DNA of 64,000 nucleotides from an uncultured Erythrobacter sp. (GCA_947498065.1 CANMIS010000003.1:524739-588738); one strand, 5' to 3'; shown: positions 42,479 through 51,728, numbered from the stretch's first letter. Notes: generated from the letters alone by a model not told the origin. Translations and numbers: made by a program.

Positions 42479-43999
42479 TCACGCGACCGCGCCGACTGAG
42501 ACAAATTCAATGCCCAGCAGAATTACGAACACACCGAACAAACCAGCGGTTGCCCCAGCAAATTGCTTCAAACGCTTCGCGCGCAGCTCTTTTGCAGCCT
42601 CGGATACGGTCATCGAGATCGACCCGATTACGGGCAGATCAAGCGCGCGCTCCAGTTTCTTCGGCGTAGCGAAGGTAGAGCGCAGCTGGCTGAGCGCGTA
42701 GGCGGCTCCTGCCCCTGATGCGAGGCCGACAAACAGCACACCAAGCAGCAACAGCGGACGATTGGGCGCAGCGGGGCCTTGCGGCACCACTGGCGGATCG
42801 GTCAGCTGGAACTTGAACTGGCTGGTGTTGTCTTCCACTTCGCCGCGCGTGCGCAGCTCTTCGCGGTCTTGCAGCAGCTTTTCGTAATTCTGCTGCAACA
42901 CTTCATAATCACGGCTGATCCGGTTGGCTTCCGCAGCCACCTCTGGTTCGGCAGCCTGGCTGCCCATCAGCGCGGCAATGTCCGATTGGATCGCGGCGCG
43001 GCGAGATTGCAGCGATTCGACGCTGGCTTGGCGGTCTGCGCGGATCGAGACTAGCGAGGTGTAGGCTGGGTTTGGCGTACCGCCTCCAGCATTCGGCCCT
43101 TGAGCCGCAACTTGACGGGTGAGAATTTGAACCTGGCGAGTGGTAGCCACCACATCAGGGTGCTCATCGGTAAGCCCGCGAGAACGCAGCTCCGCCAATT
43201 GAGCCTGCGCGCCAGCCAGAGCGGCGCGTGGACCGCCAGTGCCCGGCGTGTCGATTGTGCGCGGCGTCCCCGCCAATTGCCCATTGATCGCGGCCAAAGC
43301 GCTTTCAGCCGCGGCAAGATCAGCTTCGATCCCGCGCGCTTCTGTCCGCGCCTGCTGAAGCCGGGTTACAAGCGTGCTCGAACCGCCGATCAGGTCAGGA
43401 TATTGCGCTTCAAAGGCGAGACGGCGCTGCTCGGCCGCTTCAAGCTCGCGCTTGCGTTCATCCAACTGCTCATCGATCTGAGTCACGGCGCCGGAAACCT
43501 GAGCCCGGCTACCCGCGACATGCTCATCGCGCAGAATGTCGATCAGCTTTTGCACCACGTCACGCGCCAGAACGGCGTTCTCAGCGTCAGACAAATCGCC
43601 CTTACCGACCGTTGCGGTGATTTCGAACAGATTGTCCTGTTCGCTGGTAACCGTGACCTTCTCATCAAGGTTCTTGATCTCAGTCTCAAGCGCAGAGCGT
43701 TCTGTGATGTTTTCACCCAAACGCGTCGATTTAATGACCTTTTCGAGGTTCACGGCACTGGCAAGCGTTTGCCGGACACGGCGGATTTCCTCACGGCCGT
43801 CGCCGGCAATCCCCAATTGTTCGGACAGCACATCGTCGACATCGACATAGATGCGCGCCTTCGCCTCGTAGGAATTGGGGATCATCGCGACCACCAACCA
43901 CCCGAGCAGGCACACGCCCCAAGCGACGGCGAGCGCTAGCCACCGGCGGTGCCAGACCGAGTAAAGCGCTGTACGCAGTTCTTCAAAAATCTCGCTCAT
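42479..43999 (-). CDS. XrtA system polysaccharide chain-length determinant
   Basis: A 506-residue Wzz-type inner-membrane protein. The first membrane helix is at about residues 19-39, a long periplasmic coiled-coil region follows (about 160-390), and then a Pro-rich segment (TDPPVVPQGPAAPNRP) leads into the second helix. An extra membrane segment near the C terminus ends the protein. It sets polymer length together with the tyrosine kinase encoded next. It starts about 15 bp after the export lipoprotein gene. Confidence 0.93.
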   Translation of the reverse strand: MSEIFEELRTALYSVWHRRWLALAVAWGVCLLGWLVVAMIPNSYEAKARIYVDVDDVLSEQLGIAGDGREEIRRVRQTLASAVNLEKVIKSTRLGENITERSALETEIKNLDEKVTVTSEQDNLFEITATVGKGDLSDAENAVLARDVVQKLIDILRDEHVAGSRAQVSGAVTQIDEQLDERKRELEAAEQRRLAFEAQYPDLIGGSSTLVTRLQQARTEARGIEADLAAAESALAAINGQLAGTPRTIDTPGTGGPRAALAGAQAQLAELRSRGLTDEHPDVVATTRQVQILTRQVAAQGPNAGGGTPNPAYTSLVSIRADRQASVESLQSRRAAIQSDIAALMGSQAAEPEVAAEANRISRDYEVLQQNYEKLLQDREELRTRGEVEDNTSQFKFQLTDPPVVPQGPAAPNRPLLLLGVLFVGLASGAGAAYALSQLRSTFATPKKLERALDLPVIGSISMTVSEAAKELRAKRLKQFAGATAGLFGVFVILLGIEFVSVGAVA

Positions 44000-44014
44000 G
44001 CGCGGCGCGGGTCC

Positions 44015-44656
44015 TTAAAAGGTGCTCTCAGGGATGATGATCACATCGCCTGGGCTAAGCGTTACGTTCGCGGCGCTGTCGCCCTTCTTGAGCAAATCCT
44101 TGAGGCGCAGACGGTATTCGACCTGTTCGCCGCTCTCCCGGTCCAGTCGGATCAGCTTTGCCCGGTTGCCAGCGGCAAATTCGCTGAGCCCGCCCACAGC
44201 GATCATCGCGTCGAGCACGGTCATGTTCGCGCGGTACGGCAGAGAGGCAGGCTGCTCGGTTGAGCCGACGATCCGAATCTGCTGGTTAAACGTGCCTGAA
44301 AACTCATTGACGATCACCGAGACGATCGGCTGCTCAATGTACTGAGCGAGTTGATCGCGGATATCGTTCTGCAATTCGGTGGCTGTTTTCCCCACGGCAG
44401 GAAGGTCACGCACTAGCGGGATCGTAATCCGGCCATCAGGGCGAACCTGAATTTCCTCTGCGCTCAACTCTGGATTGCGCCAAACGTGGATGGTGATTTG
44501 GTCAAGCGGACCAATCACATATTCTTCGCTTGGTCCCTCTTCGGCCGTCGCAAAGCTGGCTGGGGGCAGTTCTTGTCCCGCACCGCCGCAAGCGGCGAGC
44601 AGCGAAATTGCAACAGCAGATCCCAATATACGGGAATGCGAAAAAGAGGTCTTCAT
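44015..44656 (-). CDS. XrtA system polysaccharide export lipoprotein
   Basis: A 213-residue polysaccharide export protein of the Wza/EpsE kind. The signal peptide ends in lipobox LAAC (Cys at about residue 23). The export domain reads YVIGPLDQITIHVWRNPELS, and SLBB-like repeats follow with FNQQIRIVGST and ALSPGDVIIIPES-like ends (NVTLSPGDVIIIPES). It is the first gene of the leftward XrtA operon, so the promoter is expected in 44657-44859. Confidence 0.93.
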   Translation of the reverse strand: MKTSFSHSRILGSAVAISLLAACGGAGQELPPASFATAEEGPSEEYVIGPLDQITIHVWRNPELSAEEIQVRPDGRITIPLVRDLPAVGKTATELQNDIRDQLAQYIEQPIVSVIVNEFSGTFNQQIRIVGSTEQPASLPYRANMTVLDAMIAVGGLSEFAAGNRAKLIRLDRESGEQVEYRLRLKDLLKKGDSAANVTLSPGDVIIIPESTF

Positions 44657-44832
44657 TGATACGTATCCTTGCCTAGGTCGGCGGGGTCAGCATCAGCTAC
44701 AGGAGCGACCTGCAGCACTGGGCCCGCGAATGACCCGAACTCTCTCGCTCATATTGGTGAACATTGTGTTAGTAATAACGCCTGTTTTGGCCCCCTATCC
44801 CGTTTCGGGACAGCGGCTTGCCAAACTCTAAA

Positions 44833-44848
44833 CGCGCACAATTGCGCG
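44833..44848 (-). terminator. Putative terminator after the PLP decarboxylase gene
   Basis: The palindrome CGCGCACAATTGCGCG (6-bp stem, 4-base loop) lies 11 bp after the decarboxylase stop. On the minus strand it is followed by TTTAGAGTTT and preceded by CAAACC, a modest intrinsic-terminator shape. It would separate the decarboxylase transcript from the EPS export operon. Confidence 0.5.
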
Positions 44849-44859
44849 GGTTTGAGCGA

Positions 44860-46104
44860 TTAAACGAGCATTTCCGCCGCAGGGCCGTGGCCAAGGAATG
44901 CGCTGGGGCTGGCGCTCGCTCCATATGCCCCTGCACAAAAGACCGCGACCAGATCGCCAACATCCGCGCGCGGCAGGCCCGCTTTGTCAGCCAAACGGTC
45001 TAGCGGGGTGCAAAGGCAGCCGACCACATTGACCACGTCGTCCACTGGCGCGTCATAACTATTGGCAATGGCGACGGGGTAATTGCGGCGCACAACCGTG
45101 CCGAAATTACCGGATGCGGCGAGTTGGTGGTGCAATCCGCCATCGGTGACCAGATAGGTCGTTCCGTGGCTGACCTTCCGATCGATCACCCGCGTTAGGT
45201 AAACGCCTGCTTCGCCAACGAGATAGCGGCCAAGCTCAAGGCACAGCTCTGTATTCTCAAGAGGCGCTGGGAGGTTTGCCATATGTTCATGCAAAGCAGC
45301 GCCAACCGCTGACAAGTCCAAAGCCTCATCATTGGGGAAATAAGGAATGCCAAACCCGCCGCCCATATTGAGTTTTGGCAGCTTCTCGCCGATCTCGTCA
45401 GACAGTTTTGCAGCTAAATTCAGAACATTGCCCTGCGCTTCTATAATCGCCTCAGCGCTCAAGGCCTGGCTACCCGTGAAGATATGCAGGCCGCGCCATT
45501 CAGCGCCCGCACCGATCACTTCGCGCGCCAGATCGGGCACTTTATCCGCGTCCACGCCAAATTGCTTGGCACCCCCGCCCATCTTCATGCCGGAGCCTTT
45601 AAGCTCGAAATCCGGATTCACGCGCAAAGCCATGCGCGGCGCCTTGCCCATCTTCTCGCCGATAGCGAGCGAGCGGTGTGCTTCGCCTTCGGACTCGCAA
45701 TTGAGCGTTACGCCCGCAGAAATCGCCGCTTCCAGCTCATTATCGCGCTTGCCGGGCCCTGCAAAACTTACGCGCGCCGGATCAATTCCGGCGGCATTAG
45801 TCATGGTCAGCTCGCCGGAGGAGGCGATGTCAAACCCATCGACCAAAGCCTCCATATGGGCGATCACAGGAGCATAGGGATTGGCTTTGACCGCATAATT
45901 GATCCCGATGCGCGGCGGCAGTGCGGCACGCAGCTCCGCGACGCGCGCATCAAGGCGATCCTTCGAATAGACGAACAGCGGGGTCTTGCCCGCTTGCTGC
46001 GCCCATTCGCTGGCCCGCTTACCGCCAATGGCGAGTTCGCCATCAAGCGTCTCAAACCCAGCGGGAATCGGCCCCAACGCCTTGGCCTTATCCAGCGAAG
46101 TCAT
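44860..46104 (-). CDS. PLP-dependent decarboxylase, exosortase A system-associated
   Basis: A 414-residue fold-type III enzyme like ornithine/diaminopimelate/arginine decarboxylases. The PLP lysine is in IGINYAVKANPYAPV, the phosphate-binding glycines are in NMGGGFGIPY, and a conserved Cys is near the C terminus (VVGCLCTPLDRLADK). The substrate of exosortase-linked members is not known; with the AMP-ligase and the carrier protein it could supply an amine- or amino-acid-derived group. It overlaps the AMP-ligase gene by 4 bp. Confidence 0.92.
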   Translation of the reverse strand: MTSLDKAKALGPIPAGFETLDGELAIGGKRASEWAQQAGKTPLFVYSKDRLDARVAELRAALPPRIGINYAVKANPYAPVIAHMEALVDGFDIASSGELTMTNAAGIDPARVSFAGPGKRDNELEAAISAGVTLNCESEGEAHRSLAIGEKMGKAPRMALRVNPDFELKGSGMKMGGGAKQFGVDADKVPDLAREVIGAGAEWRGLHIFTGSQALSAEAIIEAQGNVLNLAAKLSDEIGEKLPKLNMGGGFGIPYFPNDEALDLSAVGAALHEHMANLPAPLENTELCLELGRYLVGEAGVYLTRVIDRKVSHGTTYLVTDGGLHHQLAASGNFGTVVRRNYPVAIANSYDAPVDDVVNVVGCLCTPLDRLADKAGLPRADVGDLVAVFCAGAYGASASPSAFLGHGPAAEMLV

Positions 46105-47636
46105 TGGCTTAGCTCCCTGAGCAGGGCTGTGCGATCAATCTTCCCATTAGGGTTGAGCGGCATGGCATCGCGCCAATGGATCGCTTGAGGTTGCATAAAA
46201 TTGGGAAGCTCCCGCTTGAGCGTTTTGACCAAAGCCTTGTGCGAAGCCTCGCTTTCAGCCCCGCGCACCACGAGATGCACCGCATGGCCGAGGCGCTCGT
46301 CTGGCAGCCCGAGCGCCACCGCTTCTTGCACCTGATCGCAGGCAATTGCGGCTTCTTCGATCTCGGCGGGGCTAATCCGATTGCCCGCGCTCTTGATCAT
46401 CGCATCACGGCGACCGACGAAATAGAGCAGGCGATCTTCCTCCCGCCGCACGCGGTCGCCCGAGAATACCGCCGTCCCGCCATAGCGCGACTGGCGCGGT
46501 GCAGGCTTGAACCGCCGCGCGGTGCGCTCCGGGTCTTGCCAGTATCCCTGCGCGACCAACGGTCCGCAGTGAACAAGCTCACCTTCCTCGCCGGGCTCCG
46601 CCACTTCACCCTCATCATTAATGACCAGAATTTCCGCGAAAGGAATCGCTTTACCCATTGAAGTTGGGTGCGAATCGACCAACGCAGGGTCAAGATAGGT
46701 AGACCGGAAAGCCTCGGTCAGGCCATACATGGGATAGAGATCAGCATCCGGGAATATCCGCCGCAGATCCGTGACCAGCTCGGTGGTCAGCGCCCCGCCG
46801 CTATTCGTCATCCGGCGCATGAAAGCAGTCGCCTCTGGTGTCCAATCGAGCTCGGTCAGCTGCACCCACAACGGAGGCACTGCGGCCAAGGTCGTGATCC
46901 GATGCTTGGCGCAGGCCTTCACCACATCGCGGGGAAACAGAAAATCGAGCGGGACGATGCAGCCGCCCTTGTACCACGTCGAGAGCAGTTGGTTCTGGCC
47001 ATAATCAAAGCTCAGCGGAAGGACAGACAAGGTCACGTCATCGCCGGACATCTTGAGGTAATCCGCGACGCTGACCGCGCCGAGCCACAGGTTCGCATGG
47101 CTCAGCACCACGCCCTTGGGCCGCCCGGTGGAGCCGCTGGTGTAGAGAATAGCAGCCAGTTCCGCGGGATCCGCACTGGAAGGACCAATCGGCGTGTCAT
47201 GCGCGGTAGCAGCCGCCAGAGCTTCATCTTCCTCCAGCGTGCTACAGGAGCCCGGCAAATCACCGTCTTCGAGCGATTTTAGCCGCGCAGCATTCGCAAT
47301 GATCAGGCTCGCACCGCTATCCGCCAAGATATGGGCCGCTTGTGCGCGCTTCAGCAGGGGGTTGATCGGCACATGCACCAGACCTGCCCTCGCTGCCGCT
47401 AAGGGCAGCAGACAAGTCAGCTCACCCTTCGCCGCCCAACTTGCGACCCGCGCGCCTTTCTTTGGTACAACGCCCTGAAGCCAGCCCGCGAGAACAGCGA
47501 CACGCTGTCTTAACTCCTCATGGTTAAACGTCCGGTCACGAAGCACCAGAGCAGGCGCATCCGCGCGGCCACATTCCACGCCGCGTTCGGCGATGTGGTC
47601 GAGCGGTTTGGCTGTCTCATCTAGGGTGCTTGGCAT
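46101..47636 (-). CDS. Acyl-CoA ligase (AMP-forming), exosortase A system-associated
   Basis: A 511-residue ANL-superfamily adenylating enzyme. The P-loop motif is ILYTSGSTGRPKGVVLSH, the YGLTEAF box is LYPMYGLTEAFRSTYL, and the hinge and C-terminal lysine are in KSAGNRISPAEIEEAA and NPNGKIDRTALL. It should activate a carboxylic acid for transfer to CoA or to the carrier protein encoded at 48729. The start at 47636 is divergent from, and close to, the GNAT/FemAB gene. Confidence 0.92.
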   Translation of the reverse strand: MPSTLDETAKPLDHIAERGVECGRADAPALVLRDRTFNHEELRQRVAVLAGWLQGVVPKKGARVASWAAKGELTCLLPLAAARAGLVHVPINPLLKRAQAAHILADSGASLIIANAARLKSLEDGDLPGSCSTLEEDEALAAATAHDTPIGPSSADPAELAAILYTSGSTGRPKGVVLSHANLWLGAVSVADYLKMSGDDVTLSVLPLSFDYGQNQLLSTWYKGGCIVPLDFLFPRDVVKACAKHRITTLAAVPPLWVQLTELDWTPEATAFMRRMTNSGGALTTELVTDLRRIFPDADLYPMYGLTEAFRSTYLDPALVDSHPTSMGKAIPFAEILVINDEGEVAEPGEEGELVHCGPLVAQGYWQDPERTARRFKPAPRQSRYGGTAVFSGDRVRREEDRLLYFVGRRDAMIKSAGNRISPAEIEEAAIACDQVQEAVALGLPDERLGHAVHLVVRGAESEASHKALVKTLKRELPNFMQPQAIHWRDAMPLNPNGKIDRTALLRELSQ

Positions 47637-47661
47637 GACTAATCCGAAGAGGCACGATCGA

Positions 47662-48675
47662 GTGATCACCGTGAGTTACCATGACACAGTTAACGTCTTG
47701 CATGACCTATGTCATCAAGCGGATGATGGCGTGGTTAGCTCTCCCTTTCAGCGTGCGGAATGGTTTGATCTGTTGGCTCAAACCGGCCTTAAACCCTTGA
47801 TTGTGATTGCGAAGGAAGATGATCACAGCGCGGCTTTGGCACTGACGGCAGGCACAGGCCACCTCACCCCAATGCGCAATTGGTACAATTTCACCTGGCG
47901 GGAATTGGCCCCTCCCGGTGATCTGGGCGACCGTCTGCTGCTTGAGATCGCACGCAGTTTAAAGGCGCACGGCCACCGCGTAACGCTGGAGCCTATCCCA
48001 GCCGAGAATGGTTCGGCGACGCGGCTTGCAAAGGCGTTCAAGGCGGCGGGTTGGATGGTTGCCAGTGAGCCATGCGACCTCAATCATATCCTGCACGTTG
48101 GCGGGCGCAGCTTTGCCAAGTATTGGGCCGAGCGTCCGGGCAAAATGCGCACGACGCTGAAGCGGAAGGCCAAGAAGGTCCGCGTAGAGATCCTCGACAC
48201 GTTCGATAACGCGGCTTGGGCCAGCTATGAGGCGATCTACGCCGCCAGTTGGAAACCTGAGGAGGATGAGCCCGCGATGCTGCGCGAATTCGCACGTGCG
48301 GAGGGGGCTGCGGGGCGCCTGCGACTGGGCCTCGCCTATGAAGGCGAGACGGCGGTCGCTGCGCAATGCTGGACGGTCGAGAATAGCTGCGCCTACATTC
48401 ATAAACTCGCCCATCTGGAGAGCCACAAGCAGCTCTCAGCCGGCACGACCCTCACCGCGGCCTTGTTTGAGCGTGTGATCGATCAAGACCAAGTCGAACT
48501 CGTCGATTTTGGCACGGGTGATCAACCCTATAAGGCCGATTGGATGGGCGAGACGCGCCATCGCTATCGAATTGATTGCCTTGATCCGCGCCAGCCCAAG
48601 GCCTGGCCCGGGCTGGCCAAGCGGCTCGTTCGGCAAACCACTGCGCGACTTGCGAAGCGTGAGGCGCAGAGCTAA
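47662..48675 (+). CDS. GNAT/FemAB-like acyltransferase, exosortase A locus
   Basis: A 337-residue protein of the BioF2-like/FemAB acetyltransferase group (SFAKYWAERPGKMRTTLKRK, then YEAIYAASWKPEEDEPAMLR and VELVDFGTGDQPYKADWMGE). It may transfer an acyl or aminoacyl group in the carrier-protein pathway. GTG at 47662 is chosen because GAAGAGG precedes it. An ATG at 47635 would overlap the divergent ligase start and leave no promoter room. It is the first gene of a rightward set with the ACP and two hydrolase-fold genes. Confidence 0.82.
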   Translation: MITVSYHDTVNVLHDLCHQADDGVVSSPFQRAEWFDLLAQTGLKPLIVIAKEDDHSAALALTAGTGHLTPMRNWYNFTWRELAPPGDLGDRLLLEIARSLKAHGHRVTLEPIPAENGSATRLAKAFKAAGWMVASEPCDLNHILHVGGRSFAKYWAERPGKMRTTLKRKAKKVRVEILDTFDNAAWASYEAIYAASWKPEEDEPAMLREFARAEGAAGRLRLGLAYEGETAVAAQCWTVENSCAYIHKLAHLESHKQLSAGTTLTAALFERVIDQDQVELVDFGTGDQPYKADWMGETRHRYRIDCLDPRQPKAWPGLAKRLVRQTTARLAKREAQS

Positions 48676-48728
48676 GGCGAGCGCCCGTATCAGTACAAAC
48701 CCGCGAAATTCCGGGAAACGAGGGGTGC

Positions 48729-49064
48729 ATGAGCAGCAATCCGGTCACCGACAATTCGGCAACCGCATCAGAGCAGACAGATATGTCTGGCATCGGCAAG
48801 AGCCGCGCGGCAATTGACCGTGATCTCAAGGCGATCATCGCTGATGTTCTGGGGTTAGATGCTGACGACGTGAATGAATTCACGCCGGAAACCGGCCTGT
48901 TCGGCGACTTGCCAGAGCTCGATTCGATGGCGGTCGCAGGCCTCTTGACCGAGATGGAAGACAGGCTCGACATCGTGATCGAAGACGATGATGTTGATGG
49001 CGAAATGCTCGAAACCTATGGCGGGCTGCTCGCCTTTGCCGAGGCCAAGATCATCGAAGGCTGA
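48729..49064 (+). CDS. Acyl carrier protein, exosortase A locus
   Basis: A 111-residue carrier protein. The phosphopantetheine serine is Ser66 in LPELDSMAVAGLLTEME. It has about 20 extra N-terminal residues compared with a housekeeping ACP. It probably carries the acid activated by the nearby AMP-ligase. GAGGGG precedes the ATG at 48729; an internal ATG at 48783 would give a standard-length ACP. Confidence 0.92.
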   Translation: MSSNPVTDNSATASEQTDMSGIGKSRAAIDRDLKAIIADVLGLDADDVNEFTPETGLFGDLPELDSMAVAGLLTEMEDRLDIVIEDDDVDGEMLETYGGLLAFAEAKIIEG

Positions 49065-49072
49065 TCGGGCGC

Positions 49073-49753
49073 GTGCTCACCCACTGGCCCTGCCCGCAGC
49101 CCAGCGGTAAAATCTCAGAAGAAATGTTGGCGAAATTTGACCATCCGGGGCGTCCGTGCGTTCTCGTGATCCCGCCGCTGTTTGATGAGCACAACAAATT
49201 CCGCAGACAAATCATTGAAATTATGCGCTTGCTTGATGATCTGGGGATTGGTTCAGCCATGCCTGATCTGCCCGGTTGGAATGAGAGCACTGCCCCATTG
49301 GCTCAGCAGAGCGTGGGCGCGTGGCAGGCAGCGATGGGCGCCGCAGCAAACCATTGCGAGGCGACTCATGTGCTCGCCTTTCGAGCGGGCGTGATGTTTG
49401 CGCCTCCTAGCCTTCCGGGATGGGCCTATGCCCCACAGACCGGCGCAAAACAGCTGCGCAGCATGATCCGAGCGCAAGTGATCGCTGCTCGCGAAGCTGG
49501 CGCCGACGAGAGCTCAGACACTTTGATGCAAAGCGCGCGCGAAAGCGGCATGATTTTGGCGGGTTGGGATTTGGGCGCGCAATTGGTGCGCGAACTGGAG
49601 CAGGCAGATGAGGTTTCCTTGGGCAGTCTCGCTGAAATCACCCAAAGCGAGCTAGGCGGGCGCGGGCTTTGGCTACGCGCGGAGCCGGACGAAGACCCGG
49701 AGCAAGCTGCCGCCCTCGCCACTCTGGTTGCTGAAGAGCTGGTCGCACCATGA
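49073..49753 (+). CDS. Exosortase A system-associated hydrolase 2
   Basis: A 226-residue alpha/beta-hydrolase-fold protein (VLVIPPLFDEHNKFRRQI, then DLPGWNES). The place of the GxSxG nucleophile elbow reads HVLAFRAGVMFAP, without serine or cysteine, so it may not be a hydrolase. It starts with GTG 8 bp after the ACP gene and overlaps hydrolase 1 by 4 bp. Its role in the carrier pathway is unknown. Confidence 0.85.
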   Translation: MLTHWPCPQPSGKISEEMLAKFDHPGRPCVLVIPPLFDEHNKFRRQIIEIMRLLDDLGIGSAMPDLPGWNESTAPLAQQSVGAWQAAMGAAANHCEATHVLAFRAGVMFAPPSLPGWAYAPQTGAKQLRSMIRAQVIAAREAGADESSDTLMQSARESGMILAGWDLGAQLVRELEQADEVSLGSLAEITQSELGGRGLWLRAEPDEDPEQAAALATLVAEELVAP

Positions 49754-50529
49754 GTCGGCTGCACATGGATTATGGCTGCGGGACGCTCAAATGCGCTGGC
49801 ACATTGGACACCGCGCCCGGTACAACGGGCCTATTGATTGTCAGCGGAGGCAATGAAATCCGCGCGGGGGCATTTTCCGGGCAAGCGAGGTTGGCGGCAG
49901 AGATTGCCAAGGCTGGCTTCCCTGTGTTCCGCTTTGACCGGCGCGGCATCGGGGACAGCGAGGGCGAAAATCGCGGTTTCCGTAAGTCAGAAAAGGACAT
50001 TCGCACCGCAATCGAGGCCTTTCGCGCCATCGCTCCCCAGGTTGAGCGGATTATCGCCTTTGGCAATTGCGACGCGGCCTCTGCCTTGATGCTGGCGGGC
50101 GGCGCGGGCTGCGATGGATTGATCCTGTCGAATCCCTGGACGATCGAAGGCGATGAACCGGACGACTTGCCGCCGCCCGATGCGATCCGTGCTCGCTATG
50201 CCGAAAAACTCAAGAACCCCAGTGAAGTCATGCGCCTTCTGCGCGGCGGGGTTGATCTCAAAAAACTGGCGCGCGGACTGACCGGGTCGTTGCGTTCTGC
50301 GCCAGAGGCCACGAGCCTGGCGGCTGAAATGCAGGCGGGCCTTGCAGGCTTTTCGGGCCAAGTGCGCATCCTGCTCGCCAGCAGTGACCGCACGGCTCAG
50401 GCCTTTGCCGGTAGTTGGATCGCGGATGATCCAAGGATTGCGACCTGTGAAGGGGCGGGACACGCCTATGTCGAGCCGCATGCCGCCGACTGGCTACGGG
50501 CTCAGATCCTTGCCGGACTGCGCGCCTAA
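49750..50529 (+). CDS. Exosortase A system-associated hydrolase 1
   Basis: A 259-residue alpha/beta-hydrolase-fold protein. The nucleophile elbow reads IIAFGNCDAASALML, with Cys in place of the usual Ser. A possible acid is in LLASSDRTAQAF and the histidine is in EGAGHAYVEP. It could be a thioesterase or acyltransferase acting on the carrier-bound intermediate. It is the last gene of the rightward set and converges on the RNA methyltransferase gene with 1 bp between stops. Confidence 0.88.
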   Translation: MSRLHMDYGCGTLKCAGTLDTAPGTTGLLIVSGGNEIRAGAFSGQARLAAEIAKAGFPVFRFDRRGIGDSEGENRGFRKSEKDIRTAIEAFRAIAPQVERIIAFGNCDAASALMLAGGAGCDGLILSNPWTIEGDEPDDLPPPDAIRARYAEKLKNPSEVMRLLRGGVDLKKLARGLTGSLRSAPEATSLAAEMQAGLAGFSGQVRILLASSDRTAQAFAGSWIADDPRIATCEGAGHAYVEPHAADWLRAQILAGLRA

Positions 50530-50530
50530 A

Positions 50531-51718
50531 CTACCCTCGCGAAAACAGGCTCACCAGCTCAACATGAGTTGACCAGCGGAACTGACCAACCGGGCGCAAT
50601 TTTTCCAAAGTGAAGCCCGCCTCGACCAAACGCGCGGCGTCGCGTGCCCAACTTGATGGATTGCAGCTGACATAGACGACCCGCTGGGTCGTGCTTTGCG
50701 CGATTTGGCCAATTTGCTCGCGCGCTCCGGCCCTCGGCGGATCAAGCAGAACGGCGGAGAACTTGCTGATTTCGTTTGCATCGAGCGGATTGCGGAACAG
50801 ATCGCGGTGCATCGCATGAACCTCACGTTGACCCCGCGCCGCAGCAGATTTGCACGCGAGATGAGCCGCCTGATCCGCCTCCACTGCCAACACCTTGCGC
50901 CCCTGTGCCAAACCAAAGGCAAATGTGCCGAGACCTGAGAAGAGATCAGCAACCACGCCGGAACCCTCCAGCCATTCCGAAGCGTCAGCAAGCATCCGCG
51001 CCTCCGCATCGCGGGTCGCCTGCAGAAAAGCACCTGCGCGCATGGGCACAGGTAGACCTGACAACGTGACGCTGATCGGCTGCGGCTCCCACACGGTTTC
51101 AGTGCCATATCCTTGATCTATCGAAAGCCGCGCAAGGCCTTGATCCCGGGCGAAATCGAGAGCGGCTTCGGTCGCCTCCAACCCTTCCAGAGTGATGTTG
51201 GTGAGGCTGCAATCGACGCCCTGATCGGTCCACGCAAGCGCAATATCGACCGGAGCATTGCTGCCATGTTCAGCGATAAACGCGCGCAAAGGCCCGATCA
51301 TCGCCGCTAGCTCAGGCACGAGAACCGGGCATTCTTTCAGATCAACTATCTTATGCGATCCGGCTTCGCGAAAGCCGAGCAATGCGCGCCGATGCTTGCG
51401 CAAAGCATGGAGAGTTGCGCGGCGGCGGCTTTGCGGTGGTGATAGATGCACTGGCAACAGCTCGCGGGGCTCCAGCCCCTGCCCCTCGGCCGCATTGGCG
51501 ACGCGCGAACGCACGAATTCAGACAGAGTTTCTTCATCGGCATGCTGCAACTGGCACCCGCCGCAGCGCTCAAAATGCTGGCAAGGCGGAGTAACATGAT
51601 GCGGTCCGCGGGTGAGCGTACCATCGGCGGCGATAATGTCTCCGGGCAGCGCGCCGGGCGCATGGCGGCCATCAGCGCTCGCTCCATCGCCCTTGGCCGC
51701 TAGCCTGACGATTTCCAT
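50531..51718 (-). CDS. 23S rRNA (uracil-5-)-methyltransferase family (RumA/RlmD-like)
   Basis: A 395-residue TrmA-family RNA m5U methyltransferase. The [4Fe-4S] cysteines are in CQHFERCGGCQLQH, with a further Cys later (DLKECPVLV). The SAM motif is GVVADLFSGLGTFAFGLA and the catalytic Cys is in VYVSCNPSSWARDA. It methylates uridine in rRNA or tRNA; the exact site is unclear. The start at 51718 is chosen over GTG at 51745, which overlaps nnr. Confidence 0.9.
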   Translation of the reverse strand: MEIVRLAAKGDGASADGRHAPGALPGDIIAADGTLTRGPHHVTPPCQHFERCGGCQLQHADEETLSEFVRSRVANAAEGQGLEPRELLPVHLSPPQSRRRATLHALRKHRRALLGFREAGSHKIVDLKECPVLVPELAAMIGPLRAFIAEHGSNAPVDIALAWTDQGVDCSLTNITLEGLEATEAALDFARDQGLARLSIDQGYGTETVWEPQPISVTLSGLPVPMRAGAFLQATRDAEARMLADASEWLEGSGVVADLFSGLGTFAFGLAQGRKVLAVEADQAAHLACKSAAARGQREVHAMHRDLFRNPLDANEISKFSAVLLDPPRAGAREQIGQIAQSTTQRVVYVSCNPSSWARDAARLVEAGFTLEKLRPVGQFRWSTHVELVSLFSRG

Positions 51719-51728
51719 CGCAGCTGTT

